Source: Aureobasidium sp. EXF-3400 (lineage: Eukaryota; Ascomycota; Dothideomycetes; Dothideales; Saccotheciaceae). From it: 64,000 bases of DNA. Below, piece after piece: positions 44,205 through 55,952 of the stretch (position 1 is its first letter; each line of letters starts with the position of its first letter). Location: the NCBI GenBank assembly GCA_024195585.1, contig SWBL01000061.1:115513-179512 (forward strand). The letters run 5' to 3'. Under the pieces are notes generated by a model. It was given only the letters and a program-made list of their open reading frames with translations, made no database searches and was not told the origin of the DNA. Position numbers and translations under genes: made by a program.

Positions 44205-45130
44205 TTACTTCTCATCTTGGAAGACTGTGGTCAAAGTGCCAATGTGTGGGTGAACCTCGACCGAGAACTCATCGCCGTCTCGCAAAAACTCCTTGGGGTC
44301 CTTGCCCACACCTACACCAGCGGGAGTTCCAGTAAGGATGATGGTGCCAGCGGGCAAAGTAGTGCCTTGCGAGCAAAAGCTAACGAGCTTGGGGACGCTG
44401 AAGATAAGGTCGTCGATGCCAGAATCTTGCATAACATTGCCGTTCTTGCTGCCCTTGATGTGAAGCTTGCTTGGGTCGGGGATCAACTTTGAGCTCGCCA
44501 GTACAGGACCAATAGGGCAAGCACCATCGAAGCCCTTGCTGTAGCACCACTGGCTCTGGGCAAACTGAGCGGCACGGCTGGAGACGTCGTTGGCGGCAGT
44601 GTAACCAAGGACATAATCGAGGGCTTCAGACTCGGAGACGTTCTTGCAGGACTTGGAGATAACAACGACGAGTTCTGATTCGTAATCTGCCGTATCGGAC
44701 TCTTTGGTGTGCTTGGGGATAATGGTCGGGTGAGGGTAAGGGTCTGCGAGCGAGGTGGCTGGCTTGAGGAAGATGACGGGCTCTGATGGCGCGGCCATCT
44801 TGACTTCTTCGGCATGTCTCTTGTACTGTTGTTTGTTGTTAGAAGCTACCTGAATGCCAGAATAGAGTCAAGTCTTACGTTAAGGCCAATGCAGCGTATC
44901 GTGCCAACCTCCTCTTGTGACAACGGCGACAACAGTCTAGCAATCTTCTCGGTCTTGTCTGACAGCGAACCAGGGTTCAGAGCGGACTTTCCACTGAAGA
45001 CCTTGACTTCGACCTCATCGCCTTTGCGAAGAGCGAGACCAACATCGACTTCAGCATCGACAGGCTCGCCGATCAGGATTGCCTTGGAGTCGCTGGCTGG
45101 GACGAAACGGACGAGGCGGTTGAAGGACAT
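44205..45130 (-). CDS. Fumarylacetoacetate hydrolase (FAH) family enzyme
   Basis: I join complement(44205..44825, 44879..45130), giving 290 aa. The 53-nt intron (GTAAGA donor, AACAG acceptor) sits inside the family signature CIGLNYKRHAEE. The rest of the catalytic domain shows VIFLKPATSL, the metal ligand region DYESELVVVISK, GYTAANDVSSRAAQ, then SWxG-type core features replaced by QWCYSKGFDGACPIGP, and ILTGTPAGVGVGKDP. The N-terminal 80 residues form the usual small domain. These enzymes cleave C-C bonds of oxo-acids with a divalent metal; by size it resembles acylpyruvases and fumarylpyruvate hydrolases (FAHD1/FAHD2) and not the larger true FAH. The substrate is not readable from sequence. 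It is divergent from a 121-aa gene with which it shares a 0.55-kb promoter. Confidence 0.92.
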
Positions 45131-45682
45131 GTTGGTATTGGTATGGGGTATCTATGATATCGAGAAAGAAGATCAAAGGTCGTTGAACAAAACAAAAGGC
45201 TTAGAACATATGCCGATGTCGCGCAATGGGTGCTATCGCGAAACGCATCAAGTCCCGCATACGAGATCCGCACCCTCGAGGACACACCTTCCTTCCCCAC
45301 CTGTACCCCTCTAAGGTGGGGAAGGAACACTCGACCTACTCTTCGGCCGAAACCATGCCGAAGACCGAGACAGAACCAGCAGAAGTGTCCTCGATTGACT
45401 TGGAGCTGTATACAAGTCCAGGTCAGAGAAAGGAACAATGCGAGGAGGGTAAGCAGGTTTCAGCGCAAGTTATTGCTTCTGCTTAAGGTGCTTCCCACAT
45501 GTCGAAACAGCACCACACGATTGTTTGCTGGTCAGAGCTCTACAGAAGCAGGGCTGTGTGGGGCAGTCACAAAGTGTTTTGACAAGATAACCCGATGACG
45601 GCCGAGAACATCTGTCCATGTAACTCTCTTCGAGCATTCTTGTCTTCTATTTCCCAGTCATACATATCGAACTCCGCACAAA
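45131..45682. promoter_or_regulatory. Divergent promoter of FAH-family and 121-aa genes
   Basis: These 552 bp lie between two divergent starts. They contain one striking element, a perfect 13-bp inverted repeat at 45289-45327, and an open plus-strand frame without domains. Confidence 0.5.
45289..45327. repeat. Perfect 13-bp inverted repeat, 13-nt spacer
   Basis: The left arm TTCCTTCCCCACC (45289-45301) is exactly matched in reverse by GGTGGGGAAGGAA (45315-45327), with 13 nt between them. Each arm holds a CCCC/GGGG core, and the spacer holds CCCCT. The element could fold as a hairpin in RNA or offer a symmetric site for a C2H2 regulator. It lies about 160 bp from the FAH-family start. Confidence 0.8.
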
Positions 45683-46164
45683 ATGTCGACCTCCAAGCCA
45701 TTGGGACCTTTCAAGCTCGTCACGGTCAACACAGCACCTGAGCGTGCTTACAGATTGATTGGCCGTGTCGTCGAGAATGTCAAGGACAAGTACACAATCA
45801 TCCACGCTGGAAACGCAGACAGTAGGTCGCAAGGAAAGGAAACATGGTAAACACACTGACTGACGCACGACAAAGACCAGGAACAAGTCCGCGAAGTCGT
45901 TACCAGATGCCAGCCGGATGTACTGGTGTGTGAACCCGAATACGGCCACGATACGGCGACGAGATACTGACAAGATGCGTATTGTAGTTCACAGCATCCA
46001 TGTGGACACCCGAGGAAGCCAAGAGCATCCACGCCGAAGCCAAAGAAATCATGGGCCCGCAGCTGAAGACTTTCGCTCTGCCTCAGGGACTCCAGGTGTC
46101 AAAAGGACCAGACGCTGTGGTTGAGTTCATCGAGGAGAACTTGCCCGGTCTGCTCGAGGGTTAG
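45683..46164 (+). CDS. Small conserved-looking protein of unknown function
   Basis: I do not recognise a family. I join 45683..45821, 45876..45925 and 45988..46164, giving 121 aa; introns are 54 and 62 nt and all phases agree. The protein is compact, without signal peptide or membrane span. It reads as alternating strands and helices (FKLVTVNTAPERAYRLIGRV, KDKYTIIHAGNAD, REVVTRCQPDVLFTASMWTP, IEENLPG), suggesting one small alpha/beta domain. The phrase QPDVLFTASMWTPEEA looks like a signature. It is divergent from the FAH-family enzyme, so the two could be co-regulated, though nothing ties their functions. Confidence 0.75.
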
Positions 46165-46747
46165 ACAAGAGAGGATTATATATACCAATGCACATTTTCC
46201 ATGTTTCTCGATGAAGATGCATCAAAGAAGTTGATTGAGAGAACAAAGTCGAGCGTAGCAAGAGCAACGTCATGGTTTGCTCAGACTGGGCCCCACATAG
46301 CTACAGCAAACAGCGGTAGAGGCTCAATGTTAGGGTTACGCGTCTGCCATGGATGTAAATGGTAACAGACGACTGTGAATATGCACGATTGAAATGAAGC
46401 GAGATTAGGTGCATTGACAGGCAGGTGGAGGCGGTAATAGGGAGGGTAGACTTGTCTTTGAATTCCAAAAAGCAGCAGTGTTTAGACGGCAGCGTCGGGA
46501 TGACGAAATGGCGATCATCGAGATCCGGGGCGCAGAGAGCTTGTTTTATGGAGTCGCTTTCTGGAAGCACTCAAAAGACCGTTGACGATGATGGCGTTGA
46601 TAATGATGATGCTTGACTTCTTGTTCGTCCTTTATCGCGTCTTTCCAATCCTCCACTACCATCCCTGCACCCCCACTCCACACCCCAAACAACTGCTGCC
46701 CTCTCTCTCAACCCTTCTAATACCCCAAAGTCCCGACCATCGCAATC
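46165..46747. other. Intergenic, DUF3074 gene promoter
   Basis: These 583 bp contain the 3' flank of the 121-aa gene and the promoter of the DUF3074 gene; the last 100 bp are CT-rich. A single TTAGGGTTA occurs near 46329 but is not repeated, so it is not telomeric. Confidence 0.4.
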
Positions 46748-48583
46748 ATGGCCGACCTGCACAAAGCGCTCGAGCAGCTAGGCCCAATCGACTGGGCCGA
46801 TGTGCCACAGGACATAGGCCCATTCATGAAGAACCTCTTTGAGAACGGCGAACTCATCTGCAACTCAGTCCCGCCTCCTCCTGGCGGCAAGGCCTACGAG
46901 GCGTCCGAACCTACCCAGCCCAAGCCCGACATTGCAAAGTCGTCCAAAGACGTCGTCAATTCAGATGCCCGTCCCGTCGACCCTCACCCCGAGCAAGCCG
47001 CCCTGCAAAAGTCATGGGGAAAGCCCATGAAGTTGAACGCCAAAGACAATCCTCTGGGAATCTCAGTCTACAAGATGGCAGGCAAAGATAGACACGGCGC
47101 GTGGTTCGCTCGCAGGCAGGTCCTCGAGGGCGTCTCTATTACAAAGATGCGCAAGGCCATGCAACGCGAGTTCGCAGAGTCTTTGGCCCAATCTGGTGGC
47201 CCTGGTGCTGGCAACGTCCGTGGCATTGGCGGTGACCGCAAACTGGACAAAAAAGAAGTCGAAAACGTGGGCAAGATGGAGGCTCTCCAGCTCAGTGCCC
47301 AATTCCCTGGCCCCACAACTCCCAGAGAATTCATTACTCTGCTCTTGACCTCAGAGAATGCCTTGTCCGACAAGACTAGCCAGGACAAGCACCCTATTCC
47401 AAGACACTTCATGGTCATCTCCAAGCCACTCACACACCCCGATACTCCTGACCGCGAAGGCTATGTCAAGGGCTCCTACGAGTCCGTCGAACTGATCCGC
47501 GAAATTCCTTTGAACCCCGCCCCAGAGAACGAGAACGTTGCAAACGATGACAAGCACGAGCTCAATCCTGTCGAATGGATCATGATCACACGCAGTGACC
47601 CCGGCGGTGGCATTCCTCGCTTCATGGTCGAGCGAGGCACCCCTGGCTCCATCGCATCTGATGTCTCCAAGTTCCTGGATTGGGCATGTGCCAAAGACGA
47701 CATTCCTGATCCTGATGCCGATGAGGAACTGCAGCAGAAGGCCCAGGCCGAGCAGACTCAAAACAAGGGCCCTCCCCCGACTACTCAGCAGAACTCGCAA
47801 GCACAGCAACCCGCACAACAGGCTGGCGGCCTCCTCGCCTCTATCACCGGTGCCGTTGAAGCAGGTATCGAAGCCTATGCTCCAGCACCCATCGCTAACT
47901 ACACCCACAACTACATGCATCCAGAGGACGACACCTCGGATTCTTCATCGTCTTCGGACTCATCAGACGCCGATTCTTTCGCCTCTGCTCAAGACCACCA
48001 CTTAGATGTAGGCGACCACCCTGCACAACATCCCGCACATGATAGCACAGCCGTAGCCGCCTCAACAACCTCAATCGGCGGCGCTTCAACAGCTTCATCA
48101 ACGAACCTGCCAATGGGAAGCTCGCACCACGACAAGGAGCTACGCAAAATAGACAAAGACCGTGCAAAGATCGAAGCAAAAATCCACAAGAAACAAGATG
48201 CCGAAGCCGTCAAGCTCGCCAGCCACAAAGAAAAAGACCCCGAAGACATTGCCAAATACCAAGAAAAGTACGACGCCGCAATGGCAAAGCTGTCCGAGAA
48301 GCGCGAAAAGGAACTCGCCAAGCTCGAGCAAAAACGCGAAAAGGAGATCTCAAAAGCACAGAAGAAGAGAAGCGAAAAGCTGAACAGAGATGAGGCCAGT
48401 AGAGTTGCTAGGGAGAGAGACGACTTTAGAAACCAGGTTGACATGCTGAAACGCGAGAACGGCCTGCTTAGAGAGCAAATGACTGACCTGCAGCGTGAAA
48501 ACGCCATCCTCGTTGATAAGGTCAACAAACTTGCTGGAGTCGGTGCGCTCAAGGAGATCAAGACCGAGATCGAGCATCATTGA
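46748..48583 (+). CDS. DUF3074 (START-like) protein with C-terminal coiled coil
   Basis: This single exon codes for 611 aa from ATG 46748 (MADLHKALEQLGPIDW). Residues about 90-325 match the fungal DUF3074 domain, a START-related lipid-binding-like fold: KSWGKPMKLNAKDNPLGISVYKMAGKDRHGAWFARR, FITLLLTS, PRHFMVISKPLTHPDTPDREGYVKGSYESVELIREIP and EWIMITRSDPGGGIPRFMVERGTPGSIASDVSKFLDW. Residues 330-470 are Gln- and Ser-rich linkers with an acidic Ser run. Residues 475-611 form a long charged coiled coil rich in Lys and Glu. START-like domains bind lipids, but no ligand is known for this family as far as I can tell. The coiled coil suggests self-association or tethering. Confidence 0.88.
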   Translation: MADLHKALEQLGPIDWADVPQDIGPFMKNLFENGELICNSVPPPPGGKAYEASEPTQPKPDIAKSSKDVVNSDARPVDPHPEQAALQKSWGKPMKLNAKDNPLGISVYKMAGKDRHGAWFARRQVLEGVSITKMRKAMQREFAESLAQSGGPGAGNVRGIGGDRKLDKKEVENVGKMEALQLSAQFPGPTTPREFITLLLTSENALSDKTSQDKHPIPRHFMVISKPLTHPDTPDREGYVKGSYESVELIREIPLNPAPENENVANDDKHELNPVEWIMITRSDPGGGIPRFMVERGTPGSIASDVSKFLDWACAKDDIPDPDADEELQQKAQAEQTQNKGPPPTTQQNSQAQQPAQQAGGLLASITGAVEAGIEAYAPAPIANYTHNYMHPEDDTSDSSSSSDSSDADSFASAQDHHLDVGDHPAQHPAHDSTAVAASTTSIGGASTASSTNLPMGSSHHDKELRKIDKDRAKIEAKIHKKQDAEAVKLASHKEKDPEDIAKYQEKYDAAMAKLSEKREKELAKLEQKREKEISKAQKKRSEKLNRDEASRVARERDDFRNQVDMLKRENGLLREQMTDLQRENAILVDKVNKLAGVGALKEIKTEIEHH

Positions 48584-49220
48584 AGAAGTAACGAGTGCAT
48601 TCACTTACGAAGTTGAGGATAATCCAGCATTAATGTCATCTTTCCTTTTTGTCCAAGTCTCAGGTCTTGTGCTTTTTTTCTTGTTGTTTTTGGCAGGCGG
48701 TCTTTGTGTGTCGTGCGCTCTCTCATCTTTTGCGCTTGTGTCGTACTATACAGCGACGGGTCAGGAGGAATTGATAGATGTGCGTTGCCTGTACAAGAAT
48801 AGGGCAAACTTAGACATTCTTGGTACAGTTGGCAGCCTAGAACGACTCACAGTGTTCAATCAAACAACAGTCTTCATAACCTATACAGCTGCGCCGAGCT
48901 CGAGATACTGGTTAGTTAACCTAGTTGTCCAGCTCACAATATACCGAGTGGCCTCTAAGGGTCTCTCAATTGACATTGGACACATGAGTCTCGTACGACA
49001 TCACAGAGAGCAAAATGGGCACAGCATATGTGTATAACTGCATCGCTAAACAACAGTTCTTCATGTGCTGGCTACTGTACACTCCTTGATTCATAATGTT
49101 TCAGTGTACAGAGATATCTTACAAATTCACATTCCTCCACCACTTGTAGATACAACTCCAAAAAGATCACGCAGCCTCAAACCCATTCATATATACAAAT
49201 CATACTCTGTCGATCGTTTT
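48584..49220. other. Convergent 3' flanks
   Basis: These 637 bp lie between the facing ends of the DUF3074 gene and the Zn2Cys6 regulator gene. T-rich tracts (48640-48690) fit a 3' end. The 180-codon open frame starting at 48495 begins inside the DUF3074 gene and is not credible. Confidence 0.5.
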
Positions 49221-52200
49221 TCACGTGTTGTCGGTATTGTTGTTCCCGTTGTCTTCAAAGCCATGCTCTGGCATCAACAATCCAGGGTGTGCGCCTCCAA
49301 AGTCCGGAAACAGGGAATTGACATCGAATCCACCAACCGAGTCTGCAGCAAATAGACCGCCTGCATCGTCGCCGAGCCCGCCCGCGCCGACAGAAGGTGG
49401 ATCGACGTTGAAGGGCATGAACCAAGCAGAGCTTTGATCGTGCCAGGTGTTGTTGCTGTTCATGCCAAAGTCAAAGGCGTTGAGGTCGATAGAGAAAGGG
49501 TTGGCAGTGTTGGAAGAAGGGTCGAGAGATTGGTAGTGCGACATGGACGCGTCGAGGCTGAGCATGTTGCTGTACTGTTGTTGATCTGGTTGCTGCTGCT
49601 GTGGCTGTTGTTGCATCATGGCCAGTTCGGCAGGGAAATTTGCGTTGTTCTGAGAGCCCAAAACGCCGAAGTTGGGGTTCAGAGGCCCGCCTGTCATCTG
49701 TGAGACCGTGGCTGCTGGATGTTGTTGATGTTGCCCTTGGTTCTGCTGCTGATTTGGAAAGCCTGATGGGTTGAGTGCGGCTGACGCGGACGTCCCTGCC
49801 GCTGTGGCAGCTGTCGCTTTTGATTGAGCGTCTGCTTTCCCACGCTTCTTCCTAGGCGCCTTCTGTTTTGTGGTCTTATTTGCAGGACTCAGCTTTGAGA
49901 AAAACTCTTCTACGCTTTGCAGATCGTTCTTCTGGCCCATTACCGCGTCGGAACCTGGCTCTTTCTTGACATCTGCAGTAACAGGCTCTTCATAGTCTGT
50001 GCCGCTAACACCATGAGGATATCGATCGAACCAATCGCCATATTGGAAGATTGTGTCTAGCGGCTTTTGAGTATTGCCAGCTTGCGAACCTCGGAAAGCA
50101 GCGTCTGCATGTCTGCGATATAAGTCCTTGAGATTTTCTGTGACAAAATGAAACATTCCCCAGTGTTTCTTCATCCGCGTTAGGTACTTGATGTTCATCG
50201 CCAAGTTTTGTTTAGAAGACGCTTCGAGTGCTGGATTCTTCGAAAAGACTCCATAGATGTGGACTGTACTGGAGAAAAAGGCACAGTACCCGGCGAATGG
50301 TGCAACCACTCTATGGTCCATGGCTTCGTTGATCAAGACTGAAATCTGATTAGCTGCATCCAAGGCGGCCCTTCCACTTTCGGTGATGAACGCCTGAGGA
50401 GTGTCCCTGACGCTTGCTGACTTTGATCCTGGTGACGGTAGTGCGAAGCGGTTTGTGAAGCAGACAATCTGGTTACATATCAAGTGCATGAAGATGAATT
50501 GGTTGGCAATCTTCTCGCTTGCATGAGTCGCAAGATTCTCTTGCGACCAGTTGAGCGAAGATGGAAGTCCGGTTTGCCATTCACGGACAGCTTCCTTTAT
50601 GGCGTGGAACTCTGATTTGGTAGACCACATCGGTTCTTTGTCTCTTTCCCTTCCTCCTAGATTCATGTAGCGGATCACGCGACCCCAGATGGCTACCAAT
50701 CGGATCATGTATGCGGCTACACCCATGTTCTCGGTTGCTGAAAGCGCATGTGGTCCGGGGTTCTCGTTATTGTCAGGAACCGATCCTTCAAGTACTTCCG
50801 TTGTGCCTGGAATCTCAAATTGGAAAAAGTGCTCCTTGACTGGCAGTTGAGCTTGGATATACTGGTCGTTGACAAACAATGGTCGTTCTGTTCCAGATGA
50901 GTTGAACCGATCCATCTAAGCATGTCAGTCGCTAATTCAGTAAATTGCAGTTGTGGTGGTGTCTTGTTACCATGAAACAGGCCCACATGGTACGCCTCCT
51001 GATCTCTCTGTCGGTGAATGTGAGCTGTGCATTGCTCCCTGTAGCACGACTCGAAGTATCGTGGTCCAAATCTTTGTGCAGTTGTAGGGCGTACGCCATA
51101 CGTTGCGCCATACCACCGAGCATCCAACTTCGACCACCTTGACACGTTCCGAATTCATGCAGACCAAGTATGAGGTATACTATGAGGATTGTGATGTTTG
51201 GCGAATCATATCTCTTCAAGGCGATTTCCCTCGCCGCGCTGGCCCAGTTCTCGCCTCGTAAGAAAGCAGGTTCCGTTTTGACGTCAGGATGTGATGAGAA
51301 GCGAGCAGAGATGGCGCACACGGCCAGAATGAGCACCGGCGGTACTTGTCCAACTTCAAGTTTTCGCATGAAGCTTGCTTTGTGTAGTAAGTGATAGCTT
51401 TGACCGTAAACATAATCAAAATACACTTCAGCCAGATGAATTTGCAACTCGTGTGGAGGCAATTGGTCGGCTCCTTCTTGAAGTAATCGACGTTCATCTT
51501 GCTCTTGAGGGCCAATCCTTAACCGAGCTTCTGCGCTTACACCAGACTTTGATTTGGACCAATCGTTGATGTCGTCGCCAAAAGCTGTATCGGCAGCTCT
51601 CTTCTTCTCGTTCTTTGAGGGTAAGCCTGGAATAGCAGGCTTGACGACAGCTCTACCAATGGTACCTATCCGACCTTGATCCTCCTTAGGCACTATTTTG
51701 ATGACGCGCTCTTCCATTCTCTTCAGGCGTTTATCCAACATGGCCATGTAATCGGTCCTGGGAGCAGCCTTCCTGGTAGTGACCTTGTACACGCAAGGTA
51801 TGCGAGAACGTAGACAATGCTTGCAGGCCGGCTTCTCGCCTGAACAACGGATCTTCTTGCGCCTACAAGCGATGCAAGCCAGGGGAAGTCGCTTGCGCTC
51901 CTTGCCTGCCTTGGTCTTAAGCTCTGCCCATGCTGGTGTTGGATCGGTCTTGTCTTTCTGATCGTCCTGAGTTGGCTGGCCAGTTGAAGGGTTTGTCGCA
52001 GGACCTACGGATCCTGGATCCTGGCCACTCACGGGACTGGTCGCATCAGAGTCGGCGATACTGCCAGGGTGCAATTGGGTGGGTAGCGGACCTGAGCTTC
52101 CGATGCTCATGCGATGGTGAAAATGGGCGGAAGATGGCGACTGACCATCACCAAGTTCGGGAATGGCGAAATGGAAGGGAGCATTGTGCATCTGAGGAGA

Positions 52201-52314
52201 TATTATATGGCCAGGGTCGAAGGGAGCGTTGAAGGAGGTCAGATTGACCTCGAGGTCAGGAAAAGAATTTCCTGGCGTGTCGAAGGACGGCGACGTGTTT
52301 GGCGACATGGACAT
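49221..52314 (-). CDS. Zn2Cys6 transcription factor with Gln-rich C-terminus
   Basis: I join complement(49221..50915, 50971..52314), giving 1012 aa; the 55-nt intron has a GTAACA donor, an ACTGAC branch point and a CTTAG acceptor. The binuclear zinc cluster is Cys147, 150, 157, 164, 167 and 174 (CIACRRKKIRCSGEKPACKHCLRSRIPC), followed by a heptad-like dimer segment (MAMLDKRLKRMEERVIKIVPKEDQ). Residues about 300-560 form the fungal transcription factor domain (EVYFDYVYGQSYHLLHKASF, CQGGRSWMLGGMAQRMAYALQLHKDLD, REIRRRTMWACFMMDRF). The C-terminal 200 residues are rich in Gln and Asn, with a basic KKRGKADAQ stretch, as in activation domains. The N-terminal 140 residues are Pro/Ser-rich. I cannot name the ortholog with safety; regulators with this cluster type often control carbon or lipid use. 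Confidence 0.92.
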
Positions 52315-53192
52315 GATTTGAGAGAGCTATAACGGCCCATGTGGGGCCCTCTGTAGAGCTGCTGCGAGAGGGACTTGGACCAGCGCCGATGCCTGTTGCT
52401 TCAGGAGTGATTGATTGGCACGCCCGTCTCTGCCTGCGGCGCGCCCGAGGTCTCAGCAACCAGAGCGCTCGCCGCGTCGAAGACCAACGGCGATTGTACG
52501 TTGGTAAGCAAGGGCAATCCGATAGAGCCCCGCTTGGACGTGGAGACGGCGGCGCTTGCTTATAAATGATCCTCCTACAAGCGACGATGAGATGTACGGC
52601 GAATTTTGTCGCAACACCAGGGCCTCGCACCAAAAGGTTCAATACTTTAAGAGCAGTCACGCACTTTTAGTGGCTTCAGGGCAAGGAAGGAAACAAGCTT
52701 GCCTGTCCAACTGCCTTTACATGTTGCCGTTGTCGGGCATCTTTGGCCGGCGAAGACTAGACTGGACGTTGTTAAGGTTTCCTCCGATGTCTCCGAATGT
52801 GGAGCAAGTGGAGCATGTCGATTTCTTACTTAGTCTGTTCGACTGCGAGATATCTTTGCTGCGCTTCTACTGGCCAGATGCATTAGATACTGTCATGACC
52901 ATCATCAAGAAACCATCTGTGTTGCATCCTCGGAGTTGCAGAACACAACTCCCTTTGCTCAAAAGCAACTGCCTTGAACGTCATCTTTAGGTACTCCTCC
53001 CCGCATCGGAGTCAACCTCCACAAAGCATCCACGTGCCATACTGCTCACTCTATCCAGCCCCTTGGTGCCTGTCAAACCTATAATAGCACTTGTATTGCA
53101 TCAAGTAGCACATGATTGGTCGATGACTACTTCGGATGCTCCCGATTTTGTATTGTTCTTGTGTCATCTTCCTCCCCTTTTCATTATGCTTT
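52315..53192. promoter_or_regulatory. 0.88-kb upstream region of Zn2Cys6 regulator gene
   Basis: This is the promoter and leader of the Zn2Cys6 gene plus the 3' flank of the gamma-adaptin gene, both on the minus strand. It is longer than most promoters here, as is usual for regulators. Short open frames exist on both strands but none is convincing. Confidence 0.45.
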
Positions 53193-55952
53193 CTATGCTG
53201 GTTCTGACCAATCCACCTGCTCTGTCGTGGCTGGGTTGCCTGCTTGTGCATAGCTCACCTTTAATCTCAAGCGCAACTTTTGAGGAGGAGGCTGTGATGT
53301 GCTATTAGCGCGTGCTTGGTCTGCAATTTTCCTGCTGTAACTTACTCCTTGAACACTTATGATACGCATTTGCTGTGTTGCCTCTTCTCCGCCATCCAAC
53401 TCACTCGAGCTAATACCTTGCAATTGCAGCTTCTGGCTCTTGGGCACAGCAGCTTGCAAGCCAAGGTCTGTCAATCGCTCGAAGTTGCCCGTGTTTCTAA
53501 ATCGAGCCATCACTTGCACTGCGGTAGCATTTCTCTGGATTTGGAACGTGACCACGAGCCCGTTCTTGTCGAAAGCTGTGTGAACTGGCGGTCCTTGCGT
53601 CTGCGGCGGCGGAGATGTCATTCCGCCAAACAAATCAGCACTTTGAGCCTGCTGTTGTGGCGGTGGTTGCGGGGTCGCTGTGGTCGATGGTGTGTCAAAC
53701 AGGTCCATGATTGAGCTCATGTTACCAGCAGGGGCGGGCGATGTGGTGGGAGGAGGAGGTTGAGAGGGTATTGACACAGATTGACCGCCATCTAATATGT
53801 CGGCAAGTAGGTCTGCATTGTGTTGTGATCCGTTGATGGTTGAGCTCATGTCAACAACAGGCATGGTTGAGTCACCACCCATGAGGTCTAGAAGTATGTC
53901 CTGCTCAGTGACTTGACTAGGCTTCTTCATCTTGGGTACCTTGGAGTGTCGTTTCTTCGTAGCCTCACCCAACACTCGCTGTTCTTCGCGGATCTCTGGC
54001 GGTGGCATGCGCTCTAGAACGCCCCTGCGTACTTGATCGTATGCAAACAGGTGACCATACTCAACTGCACGCTGTTGGATTTCCACGTCGAGGTTGGTGT
54101 TGTTGCTCTCTAATAGCCTTCGCAATCTCTCGATCTGAGCGGGTTCCGTAAGACGAGTAGTAAGCTTCATAGCAGAGGTTATTATGTACTCCTTGACGAT
54201 CTGACCGGCATAGCTGCTGTTGAGGATGCTAGTAAATAGGTCGACAATGTCGCTCTGCTTGACTTCTTTGACAAGCTCTTCTTCTTCGTACTGACCGCCA
54301 CGCAGAAGAGCATCTCCATACTCACCAATTACCCAAGCACCTGCCAGGCTGAGTCCTTCTTGGGAGATGTCATCCTTGAGAGTGGCGTACAGCTTCTGGG
54401 CTGCATATGTTTGGAGCTCAGGAGTGGTTGCGATGAGTCGGACGAAAGAAGACAGGATTTGCTCCTTGACGTAATTACCAGCCAGCTTGAGAACTCTCAG
54501 CATGGTGTCTATATGCCACCTCTTGTTAGGTGCGAATCTGTCTGCCGCGATACCAATCTGAGAGGTCATGATCGGCTTGAATTCAGCGTCTGCGACCTCG
54601 AGGAAAGACAGAAGTTCACGGATCAAGACTCTAACATTATCTGCGTTGATCAAAGTGAAACTGAGATCCAGAGCTCTTCTGCGAATACTGATATCAGGGT
54701 CGCGTAGACAGTCGAGGATGGTGTTGCGGTGTCGTTGCACTGCGTTTGGCTCAACAGCAACGACCTTTATCAAAGTGTTTAGGGCGACGTATCGAATGTT
54801 GTTGTCCTTGTTGGTCAAGAATTTGCCTAGAATGTTGACACCAAGAACGCGTAGACCCGAATCGGCTTCAATATCCAGAATTGTCAAGACTGCTTCGTAT
54901 AGGATAGAGTTTCCGACGTTCTTAGAAGAGTCGGTGTTGGTGGCTACTTGAGCCAGGATATCATTAATTTGTTCGCTTGTATGGGCATCGCCACGACCTA
55001 GGGCTCGCAACAGTCGGAGGATCTTGACTTGCAAAAAAGGATCGGTGATTCCAGTGACGTCGTGTTCGGGAGCATATCCAGAGCTAGAAAGACTCTTAAG
55101 GATCTTGACCAGAGTAGGGACTAGTGGTCTGAACATCTCGACTACTCCCTGCTCTCCGCCCTCTTCCTCATCTGCCTCACACAGGCTCACGAGAAGGGTC
55201 ATTCCGCACAAAAGAACGCCGTGGTTGCGGTCGGTAAGGAGTTGTTTGGCCTTTTCGAAGAAATGCTCTTGTAAATCAGGAACTTTATGGCAGATTCTCA
55301 TGGCGCAGAGGGCTGCTTTTCGTCGAATGTATGGATTAGAGCTGGAGAGGATGGTTTCGATATCTGGGAATAGATCGCGCGACATCTCGACCGAGGCGAT
55401 GTTGCCGAGAGTGCAGAGGGCGAGACCGACGATATACTGGTTGGAGTGCTTGAGGTCACTTAAGTACAGGTCAGCAATCAGACAGAGACTAGGCAGTAGA
55501 TGGTGAAATACTTGGACAAGGAGTTTGTGACGAGGGTAAGAACTTCTTGGTTCTCGTCTAGCAGCAGCATGGTGCCTAGATAACCCAGACGCTTGTCGGC
55601 GAAGCGAGGGGAAGCCAACAGCTTGAGACATTCTATCTGGCCGAAATGGGTACGCTCGCCGAGAGTAAATAGATAGAGGAGCTTTGCGACGTTGTTGCGC
55701 CTGGGACAAAGCGGTTAGCGAGGGGTAGGCGGGCGGTGATGGATCGAGGCAGTTGGATGCAGGTACCTGACGTTCGAATTGTGGCTCTCCTCACGAAAGC
55801 TGGCTCTGATAGCAGCACTCTCTTTCTGAACGACGGCCCTCTCGTCAGCGATCGTCTTGGCCGCTCTGACGTTGCGGATGAATTGTTTGACTGCAGCCGG
55901 GTCAGTATGGGGTTATTGATGGCAGCTGTCATTGAGGCTTACGAGAACTCAT
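53193..55952 (-). CDS. APL4: AP-1 complex subunit gamma (gamma-adaptin)
   Basis: This is a large subunit of the clathrin adaptor AP-1, which sorts cargo at the trans-Golgi network and endosomes. I join complement(53193..53291, 53346..55458, 55512..55700, 55767..55890, 55943..55952), giving 844 aa, the usual length. The first coding exon is only 10 nt (MSS plus one base). The head domain is clear: [95 protein letters not shown] Pro/Gln-rich hinge (about residues 600-715) carries clathrin-type LLDLMGG and LADILDGG motifs. The ear domain follows ([15 protein letters not shown]). The last 54-nt intron (GTAAGT, GCTAAT, CACAG) restores a normal ear end; reading through adds 18 odd residues. Confidence 0.95.

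Noticed and set aside
46320..46335. TTAGGGTTA as possible telomeric repeat
   Set aside because: A single unit inside a gene-dense region; not tandem.
48495..49037. A 180-codon plus-strand frame at the DUF3074 gene end
   Set aside because: It starts inside the DUF3074 coding region in another frame and runs into 3' UTR sequence; composition is not protein-like.
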